Shown here in pieces: positions 51,315 to 59,000 of a DNA stretch of 64,000 bases. How positions within the stretch are numbered: the stretch's first letter is position 1; every line of letters starts with the position of its first letter. Where the stretch lies: NCBI RefSeq assembly GCF_900107155.1, contig NZ_FNOX01000005.1, forward strand, positions 248,001-312,000, read 5' to 3'. The translations under genes were made by a program, and so were the position numbers. The DNA comes from Pseudomonas salomonii. GTDB taxonomy: Bacteria > Pseudomonadota > Gammaproteobacteria > Pseudomonadales > Pseudomonadaceae. The notes beneath the pieces are model-generated. The model saw only the letters and a program-made list of their open reading frames with translations. It did no database searches and was not told the DNA's origin.

Positions 51315-52826
51315 TCAGGCGGCTTGTTGCAGCGCCGGGTTAACGTGCGAATCCGTGCGCCGGCTGCGAGGGTCGGCCGGGCCATAAACCGAAGCCGGTT
51401 CCGGAAACACACGAAGCAAGCTCAGGTACACCACCGACGCCAGCCCCAGGGTCACTGGCAGGCTGATATCGATGCCATCGGCCAGGTTGCCCAGCGGCCC
51501 GACAAATTGCCCCGGCAGGTTGACGAAGCACAGGCCCACCACTGCGCTCGGGATCCAGGCGCCCAGGCCGCGCCAGTTCCAGCCGTGGCTGAACCAGTAG
51601 CGCCCGCCGGTTTCACCGCGAGTGAACACTTGCAAGTCGTCCGGGCAGTAGAAGCCCCGGCGCACGATCAGGCCGATGATCATCATCACCATCCACGGCG
51701 TGGTGCAGGTGATGATCAGCACAGCGAAGGTCGACACGCTTTGCACCAGGTTGGCGGCGAAACGTCCGATAAAGATGAAGGCAATCGACATTACCCCGAT
51801 CAGCAACGTGGCCTTGACCCGCGACAGCAAGCGCGGGAACACACTGGACATGTCCAGCCCGGTGCCATACAGCGAGGTGGTGCCGGTGGACATGCCGCCG
51901 ATCACCGCGATCAGGCACACCGGCAGGAAGAACCAGCTCGGTGATACGGCCAGCAAACCGCCGACATAGTTGTTGGCCGCGATGTAGTCCGGCGCCTTGA
52001 TCGCCACGATGGTCGCGGTGGCCAGGCCGAACAGGAATGGAATCAAGGTGGCGATCTGCGCCAGCACCACCGCCAGCATGATGCGCATTTTCGGCGTCTC
52101 ACGCGGGATGTAGCGCGACCAGTCTCCCAAAAACGCCCCGAAGGAAATCGGGTTGCTCATGGCCACCAGTGCCGAGCCGATGAAGGCAGCCCAGAAGCCA
52201 GCCTGGCCCAAGGCGACGGTGCCGGCGAAGTGGCTGTCGAACGCTGGCGCGAAGGCGAAGATGCCCAGCAGGAACAGCAGGCTCGCCGCCCACACCGCAA
52301 TGCGGTTGACCCACAGCATGAAGCGAAAGCCGTAGATGCACACGGTCAGTACCAGCAGGGCAAACAGGCCATAAGCCAAGCCCAGGGTCAGGTCGGTTTC
52401 CGGCAGGCCAATCAGACGTTTCGCACCACCGACCAGCGCATCACCCGAACTCCACACCGACAGTGAGAAGAAGGCAATCGCCGTCAGCAGCGACAGAAAC
52501 GAGCCGACAATTCGCCCGTGCACACCAAAATGCGCACCGGAAGACACGGCGTTGTTGGTGCCGTTGATCGGCCCGAACAGGCCCATCGGCGCCAGGATCA
52601 GCGCGCCCACCAGCACCCCCAGCACAATCGCCCAGACACCGGCCTGGAACGACAAGCCGAACAGCACCGGAAACGAGCCCAGCACGGCGGTGGCAAAGGT
52701 GTTGGCACCGCCGAAGATCAGGCGAAACAGATCCTTGGGCCCGGCGCTGCGTTCGTGGTCCGGGATCTGTTCGACCCCGTTGGTTTCTATTTTGCGAATA
52801 CTGTTTTCGTTGTTTTTATTATTCAT
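51315..52826 (-). CDS. NCS1-family permease (cytosine-permease-like), gbu-associated
   Basis: 503 residues, about 12 membrane helices after a hydrophilic N-terminus (MNNKNNENSIRKIETNGVEQ). LIFGGANTFATAVLGSFPVL and NPISFGAFLGDWSRYIP identify NCS1. Second transporter of the operon (PA1419 position). Together with the SSS gene it gives two uptake routes, perhaps for different guanidino or amino compounds. 21 bp downstream of the SnoaL-like gene. Confidence 0.9.
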   Translation of the reverse strand: MNNKNNENSIRKIETNGVEQIPDHERSAGPKDLFRLIFGGANTFATAVLGSFPVLFGLSFQAGVWAIVLGVLVGALILAPMGLFGPINGTNNAVSSGAHFGVHGRIVGSFLSLLTAIAFFSLSVWSSGDALVGGAKRLIGLPETDLTLGLAYGLFALLVLTVCIYGFRFMLWVNRIAVWAASLLFLLGIFAFAPAFDSHFAGTVALGQAGFWAAFIGSALVAMSNPISFGAFLGDWSRYIPRETPKMRIMLAVVLAQIATLIPFLFGLATATIVAIKAPDYIAANNYVGGLLAVSPSWFFLPVCLIAVIGGMSTGTTSLYGTGLDMSSVFPRLLSRVKATLLIGVMSIAFIFIGRFAANLVQSVSTFAVLIITCTTPWMVMMIIGLIVRRGFYCPDDLQVFTRGETGGRYWFSHGWNWRGLGAWIPSAVVGLCFVNLPGQFVGPLGNLADGIDISLPVTLGLASVVYLSLLRVFPEPASVYGPADPRSRRTDSHVNPALQQAA

Positions 52827-52847
52827 GATCAGCTCCGATCACATTGG

Positions 52848-53267
52848 CTAAGGGGGCGGCAGCCCTTCCGGCATAGCGGACAAATGTTCGTGACAGGCCA
52901 GCCACAGGCCTTGTTGTTCTAGGTGAGACGCTTGCCGTTTGAAGACAATGGTCTCGCGCTTCTGGCTAAAAAATTGCTCCCCGTTCATGCGCAGCTCGGT
53001 GGCCACGTCATGAATAAAAATCGCCACGTCACCTTGCAGGCTGACCACGGCATTGCTTGAGCTGCAGGACAGCACCTCAAACTCCTCGTCCGCGCGCCAG
53101 CTGTCCCACAACGCCTGGTAGGCATCGCGGCTCAGCAGCGGTTGGGGCAGGGTGTAGAACACGAAGCTGGCATCGGCGCTGAACGCGCCAAAGTAAGCCT
53201 CGCGGTCATTCGCGGCGAAGGCCGCCACCAGATCGGCGGCGGCTTTCAACACCTCATGGGCGCTCAT
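52848..53267 (-). CDS. SnoaL/NTF2-like protein of the gbu operon
   Basis: 139 residues with the cone-like NTF2 fold pattern: VLKAAADLVAAFAANDREAYFGAFSADASFVFY cut across residues 6-38, and later QGDVAIFIHDVATELRMNG. The ATG at 53267 overlaps the gbuA stop (TGATG), so I reject the 46-residue extension that lies inside gbuA. Position equals PA1420. Small-molecule binding or an auxiliary enzymatic role is possible; function unknown. Confidence 0.85.
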   Translation of the reverse strand: MSAHEVLKAAADLVAAFAANDREAYFGAFSADASFVFYTLPQPLLSRDAYQALWDSWRADEEFEVLSCSSSNAVVSLQGDVAIFIHDVATELRMNGEQFFSQKRETIVFKRQASHLEQQGLWLACHEHLSAMPEGLPPP

Positions 53268-54217
53268 CAGCGGTGCGCCACGCCGGGCAGTACGCAGAGC
53301 ATCTCGTACAACAGGTTGGCACCGAGCAGCGAGGTGTTGCCGGTGGTGTCGTAAGGCGGCGAGACTTCTACCAGGTCGCAACCAACCAGGTCGAGGCCCT
53401 GGCAACCACGGATGATCTCGATCGCCTGGATGGTGGTCAGCCCGCCGATTTCCGGGGTGCCGGTGCCAGGTGCCCAGGCCGGGTCGATGCCGTCGATATC
53501 AAAGCTCAGGTACACCGGGCCGCCACCGACTTTTTCCCGCACTTCGGCCATCAGCGGCGCGAGGGAGTGGTGCCAGCATTCTTCGGCCTGGACCACACGG
53601 AAGCCCTGTTTGCGGCTCCAGTTGAAGTCTTCGGCGGTGTAGCCCTGGGCGCGCAAGCCGATTTGCACGACGCGGTCGCAATCGAGCAGGCCTTCCTCCA
53701 CGGCGCGGCGGAAGGTGGTGCCGTGGGCGATTTTCTCACCGAACATATGGTCGTTGACGTCAGCGTGGGCATCGATGTGCACCAGCCCGACCTTGCCGTG
53801 TTTTTTGTGGATAGCGCGCAGGATCGGCAGGGTGATGGTGTGGTCGCCGCCCAGGGTCATGGGGATTACGTCGTGCTCAAGGATCTCGTCGTAGGCTTCT
53901 TCGATGATGCGCACGGCGTCGAGCAGGTTGAAGGTGTTGATCGCCACGTCGCCAATGTCGGCGACCGACAGTGAGTCGAACGGTGCGGCGCCGGTGGCCA
54001 TGTTGTAAGGACGGATCATCACCGATTCGGCGCGGATTTCACGCGGCCCGAAGCGGGTGCCGGCGCGCAGCGAGGTACCGATATCCAGGGGCACGCCGAC
54101 AAATGCGGCGTCCAGGCCCTTGGCCGTCTGCAGGTGGGGAAGTCGCATCATGGTGGCGATGCCGGCGAAGCGCGGCATTTCGTTGCCGCCCAGTGGTTGG
54201 TGAAAAATCTTGTCCAC
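53267..54217 (-). CDS. gbuA: Guanidinobutyrase
   Basis: 316-residue manganese ureohydrolase that converts 4-guanidinobutyrate to 4-aminobutyrate and urea. Metal ligands visible: H126 in GGDHT, D149, H151 and D153 in HIDAHADVND, and the pair of Asp in SFDIDGIDP near 240. N-terminal HQPLGGNEMPRFAGIATMMRLP is characteristic of Pseudomonas GbuA rather than agmatinase. Context (SnoaL-like gene, two transporters, divergent LysR gene) matches the P. aeruginosa gbu cluster. A palindrome 84 bp upstream is the probable control site. Confidence 0.93.
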   Translation of the reverse strand: MDKIFHQPLGGNEMPRFAGIATMMRLPHLQTAKGLDAAFVGVPLDIGTSLRAGTRFGPREIRAESVMIRPYNMATGAAPFDSLSVADIGDVAINTFNLLDAVRIIEEAYDEILEHDVIPMTLGGDHTITLPILRAIHKKHGKVGLVHIDAHADVNDHMFGEKIAHGTTFRRAVEEGLLDCDRVVQIGLRAQGYTAEDFNWSRKQGFRVVQAEECWHHSLAPLMAEVREKVGGGPVYLSFDIDGIDPAWAPGTGTPEIGGLTTIQAIEIIRGCQGLDLVGCDLVEVSPPYDTTGNTSLLGANLLYEMLCVLPGVAHR

Positions 54218-54300
54218 GGGAGTGCCTCATCGTTGTTTTGTTTATTAGTGGCCGATTCTGCGAAAAGCCCGTGGCGGGAAGAATCGGCAGAGGCAAATAC

Positions 54301-54324
54301 TTAGTTCAGATTTTTCTAAACTAA
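54301..54324. promoter_or_regulatory. 24-bp palindrome between gbuA and gbuR, candidate GbuR operator
   Basis: Arms TTAGTTCAGA and TCTAAACTAA, complementary at 9 of 10 positions, around TTTT. It holds a LysR-type T-N11-A core. Centred about 95 bp before the gbuA start, a normal place for LysR activation. Confidence 0.6.
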
Positions 54325-54381
54325 TGGCTCAGGTAAACTCTGTGGCCCAGCAGGTCTTTCCTGCCGAACGCGGTTCAAAAA

Positions 54382-54470
54382 TGTGGGAGCGGGCTTGCTC
54401 GCGAATGCGCTTTATCAGTCTCAGATGTATTAACTGAACCACCGCATTCGCGAGCAAGCCCGCTCCCACA
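54382..54470. repeat. REP inverted pair (REPIN), class I
   Basis: Arms GTGGGAGCGGGCTTGCTCGC and exact inverse, about 41 bp apart, inserted between the gbu palindrome and gbuR; it ends 27 bp before the gbuR start. Confidence 0.9.
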
Positions 54471-54497
54471 GGTTTTTGTGTGTCCTCTGGAGACCCT

Positions 54498-55391
54498 ATG
54501 GCCAACGCCTTGCCCGACCTGAAACTCCTGCGCATCTTCGTCAGCGTCGTGCGGCACCAGGGGTTCGCCAATGCTCAGCACGAACTCAACCTGTCGACGT
54601 CGGCCATCAGCACCTACATGAGCCAACTCGAATCGGCCCTGGGCCTGGTGCTGTGCCATCGCGGCCGGGGCGGTTTCAGCCTGACCAGCAAGGGCGAGCT
54701 GTTTCATCAGGAAACCTTGCGTCTTTTAGGTGAGCTCGAAGGCTTCGAACAATACGCCGCCGCTCTCAAGGGCGAACTGCGCGGCACCCTCAAGCTGGGC
54801 GTGCTCGACTCCACCGTCAGCGACAAGGCTTTGCCGTTCGCCGAAGTGATCGGTGCCTACAGCCTCGAACACCCGGCCGTGCACCTGCATCTGTCGGTGA
54901 TGAGCCCTTACGAGCTGCAACTGGGCGTGCAGGACAACCGCCTGGATTTGGCCATCGGCGCCTTTTCCAACCGCATGAGCGGGCTGGTCTACATGCCGCT
55001 GTACCGTGAACAGCATTGGTTGTATTGCAGCACGCGTCACCCTTTGTTCAACGAACGGCGTATCCCCGAGCAGGTGATCACCCAGCAGCGCATGGTCGGC
55101 CGAGGCTATTGGAGCCAGGCCGAGCTGGCGCGGCATGGTTTCAAACACAGTGCGGCCACCGTGGAAAGTATGGAAGCTCAGTTGATTCTGGTGCTGTCCG
55201 GCGCCTACATCGGTTACCTGCCCGAGCACTACGCCCAGGCCTGGGCCGACAAGGGCGACCTGCGCGTCTTGCTGCCGGCAACCTTCGGCTACCAGGCGCC
55301 GTTCTCGATGATCATGCGCCGAGGCCGCAGCCGCGAACCGCTGATCCAGACTTTCCGCGATCTACTCAAAGCCCAGCTCAACCAGGCCTGA
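54498..55391 (+). CDS. gbuR: LysR-family regulator of guanidinobutyrate use
   Basis: 297 residues. The ATG at 54498 has CTGGAGA upstream (MANALPDLKLLRIFVSVVRH). Winged HTH with LSTSAISTYMSQLESALGLV, then an effector domain (GTLKLGVLDSTVSDKALPFA). It is divergent from gbuA with the palindrome between them and takes the position of P. aeruginosa gbuR, which activates gbuA when 4-guanidinobutyrate is present. The name is by synteny. Confidence 0.87.
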   Translation: MANALPDLKLLRIFVSVVRHQGFANAQHELNLSTSAISTYMSQLESALGLVLCHRGRGGFSLTSKGELFHQETLRLLGELEGFEQYAAALKGELRGTLKLGVLDSTVSDKALPFAEVIGAYSLEHPAVHLHLSVMSPYELQLGVQDNRLDLAIGAFSNRMSGLVYMPLYREQHWLYCSTRHPLFNERRIPEQVITQQRMVGRGYWSQAELARHGFKHSAATVESMEAQLILVLSGAYIGYLPEHYAQAWADKGDLRVLLPATFGYQAPFSMIMRRGRSREPLIQTFRDLLKAQLNQA

Positions 55392-55397
55392 TAAACC

Positions 55398-55997
55398 ATG
55401 TCCAGACCCCAATGCCCTCGCTGCCTCAGGCCGGTTACTCACTGTCTGTGCGCGCTGATCCCCAGCCTCGACAGCCGCACCCGCATCTTGCTCTTGCAGC
55501 ACCCGAGTGAGGTCAATCACGCGCTCAATACCGCGCGGTTGGCGGCACTGGGCTTGAACAATGCGCAGTTGGTGGTGGGCGAGGTGTTTGACGACCTGGC
55601 CACGCTACTGAGCCCGCCGGGTTATCAGGCACGTCTGCTGTTCCCGGCGGACAATGCTGAGCCGTTGCAAACCTGCACGCCGAGCGATCAACCGCTGTTA
55701 CTGGTGGTGCCCGATGGCACTTGGCGCAAGGCGCGCAAACTGCTGCACCTCAACCCGCTGTTGGCGGCTTTGCCGCGCGTGACCCTGGCGGGTGAACGCG
55801 TCTCGCGTTATCGGTTGCGCAAGGCACCCGGCCCGGGCGCGTTGTCGACGGTGGAAGCGATCGTGCAAGCGTTGCAGGTACTCGAAGCCCCGGCTTCATT
55901 CGATGCATTGCTCAAGCCGTTCGATGCACTGATCGAAGGTCAGATTGCGGCGATGGGGGAGGCGGTCTACCAGCGTAATCACGTAGAGCCTACATAG
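55398..55997 (+). CDS. DTW-domain tRNA-uridine aminocarboxypropyltransferase-like protein
   Basis: 199 residues with a zinc-binding N-terminus (CPRCLRPVTHCLC, four cysteines) and the DTW-type motif as DGTWRKARKLLHLNP near residue 110, then SRYRLRKAPGPGALSTVEAI. DTW proteins such as TapT (YfiP) add a 3-amino-3-carboxypropyl group to tRNA uridine 47. Cytosolic. Begins 6 bp after gbuR. Confidence 0.9.
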   Translation: MSRPQCPRCLRPVTHCLCALIPSLDSRTRILLLQHPSEVNHALNTARLAALGLNNAQLVVGEVFDDLATLLSPPGYQARLLFPADNAEPLQTCTPSDQPLLLVVPDGTWRKARKLLHLNPLLAALPRVTLAGERVSRYRLRKAPGPGALSTVEAIVQALQVLEAPASFDALLKPFDALIEGQIAAMGEAVYQRNHVEPT

Positions 55998-56059
55998 CTA
56001 CCGCCCGGCGTAAGCACCGTTGGATAGGCTCGTCATTTATCACACCCCCCGAGGGAAAA

Positions 56060-59000
56060 ATGACAGAGCCTGACGTGACACCCCCAGCCCCGGATACGTT
56101 ATCTGCGTATATCGAGGAACAACAAGCGCTAGGGCCGTTGATGTCTGGCGCCGAGTGGTCCATGACGCGCGTCCTGATGCCTTTGCGCAAGTCTCTCGAG
56201 CGCTTTTACGGCTGCCTCGATGTGCAGCAGCAGCAAGACTACGTCCGTTTGCAAAAGGCCTGCATCCGCGCGCAAACCGCTTTCGAAGCGGCCATTGATC
56301 AACTCGGTGCCGACCTGGAAGCCACCTCGTTGTCGACGCTGAGGGCAGCACTGAAAAAACTCGCCGGTAAAGAGGTCGATCCCAAGGTCGCCCGTATCCA
56401 TACCCGCTACGTGAAACCGGCTGTTACATCGACGCCAAACAACCCGGCTCTGAGGGTTCCCCGCGTTGCGGATGACCGCGTAGACAGCCCGGGGCTGTCC
56501 AGCGTCACGCTGTGGGAGGCCGCGTGCATGAACTACGGCGGTTTGTCGGGATGGGGGTTTGCGGGGCATGTCAGCCTGGAGGAGGCCAGTTACCTGGATT
56601 CGAATGTCGGAATCAGCGCGGCGGATTTTATCAAATTGGTGCGCGACCTCAATCTTGGCACGCTGTTGCGCAAGCGCCTGGATAGCGCGCTGCAGAGCTC
56701 CACGCAATTGGGCGCGCAGGTAATGGCGCTGGCAACCGCAGAGCTTGAATTTGCGCTGATAGAGGCCTTGAGGACCAGCGACCGAAGCCGCGTTGACCGG
56801 GAAAAATACCAGGCTGTGGTGAGTGCGTTGTCAGACAAGTCGCTTTGGGGGGTTACCCAGGAAGTGAAAATGTTCATTCCCCATGGCCCGGACAATACCA
56901 ATGGGACCGAACGCTATGGCCTGCTCGGCGTCTACACGGACCTGCCAAGAGGCGACTACCTGAGCATTCCCTATGTGATTTTTTCCGTCAAAGACTGCAA
57001 AGGTGTGTTCAGCTATTTTCCCGACCGGCCGGGTGGCGCCCTCAGGCACTACGACAAATTTTCGGAGGCGTCCAAAGAGTTTTACGTCGGCTTCAAGGCG
57101 TTCCATACGCGTAAAGAAATGGGGTGGTTGTATCAGTCCATGTCGCTGCCGGATTATGCGCGCTTGAGCGCCAGGTCAGCCAAAGAAAGCATGCCGGAGG
57201 GGCTAGATGCCTTTGCCCGGTTCTTGTACCGGTTGTTCGGGCGTGCACGCAAGCTTACTCAGGTCGACCACCTCGGCTACAAGCCCGAGAGCGTTTACAA
57301 CGCACCAACAGTCAGCCTGTATCGTTTTTACATCGAGCGTTGCCGAGCCAACCTCAAGGTATTGGCGCATGAAACGCCGGGCATCATGGCCACCTTGCTG
57401 GAGTTTTCCCAGACACTGTTCGGTGAAATCATCAGCCTGCTGTTGATCCCGGTGCCAGGGCCTTTGAAAGGTCTGGGGCGGTTGAGAGCGTTCGCCATGT
57501 TCACTTCAATAGGGCAGGCACTTTTCCAGGGGCTGCAGAAGGATGGTCGTGGCGACTTGGTGCAAGCGGCGATGGATGTCGCTGACTTGCTCAGCAGCAG
57601 GTTCCTGCACGCACGTTTGGCCCCGACTGTCAGGCGCCGGCATCAAGCGTTGTATGAGCGGTTGGCCCAGCAAAGCAAACCGCTGACCGCCGCCGAGCGC
57701 GAGAGCCAGACTGACGGTCAACTGCTGGAAAAAATGCTGGGCGCCAGCGATGTGCCGCCACAAGAGCTGGAACGGATCGTTACCCTCAGCAACAGCTCGA
57801 GAGCCGACCTGGACCAGGTCTGGGAGGGAGCACCGCCCTCGGCATCGCTGGTTGAGGCAGTGCGTCGGTTTAACGTCGACCGGCTGATCGACTGGGCAGT
57901 CGAGGGGGCCGACGCCAGACGTCCCGAGGCAATGGGGGCGGTTGAGATTCTCGCTCCGCTGCTCACCCAGCATAAGGATTGGCCGAAAAGCACTGCCTTG
58001 AGCATTCAAAATCCGCATGGTGTGGAAGTGCGGCGCTATAGCAAACGTGCGGACCATAAGACCACGGCGGTGGTCACGGTAACCGCGTTGGAAGGCGATC
58101 TGTTTGCTCATTCAACGCCACGGCGGATTACCCTGAGTTTGCCCCAGGCCATTGTCGATTTGCTCCCCGAGGTTTTTTTATCGGGCGAGACGACGTTGGC
58201 CGAACAACTGGCCGGCAAGGCCGACGCGTTGCGATTGGATCTGTTTGAGGCGCTCACGGAATATGCCAATGCCAGTCGCTCTGCGGCCCCGACCGTGTCT
58301 GAGGCAGTGCTTCGATTACTGCCTGACAGTGTGGCCGACGATACCCCTGCGCACGCGGTGATCGAGCAGTTACACACATTGCACCCGCTGTTGAGCCGGG
58401 CACGCTTGCTGGAGGTAGTGCGCCAACACCCGTTGTCGGAACATCAGCAGACACAACTCCTGCACTCGCAATTTCAACCCGAAGCGCTTTACACCGCGCT
58501 GCGCGCTGCTCGTCAGATAGCACGCGCAGAAGCCATGGTTGACGGCGTACTCCATCCTCGGCGCTTCAATCAAGACACTCAGGGCTGGGCCACAGAGTTT
58601 GCCGCCGGGGCACTGCGTGACCTGACCGGCCAGGTACTGATCATCAGCCCTCAAGCGCAAGCGATACCTTATGTTTCGCGAGGGCCGCTGGACAAAACCA
58701 TTGTCGTGATCGACCACGGGGGCGGACAGTTCTCACTGTATGACGCTCAATCGCCCACCCCACGGGCGACCGAAACCGATGATTTGTACCAAACGGTCGT
58801 GAGCCAAATCTCTGAACACGACCTGCTACGGTTGAAGTGGGACGCGCAGAGCGCCGCCTCTCAGTTCCGTTACGCAGTGGCCCGGACCTTGCTCGACAAC
58901 CTTACGTCCGATGGCAGGTTTTATCCGTCACGCCGGGAGATCGGGCAGTACGCCAGCGTGGTCGAGACGTCAAATATTGTGCCCGAGCCTGACGCGCTCG

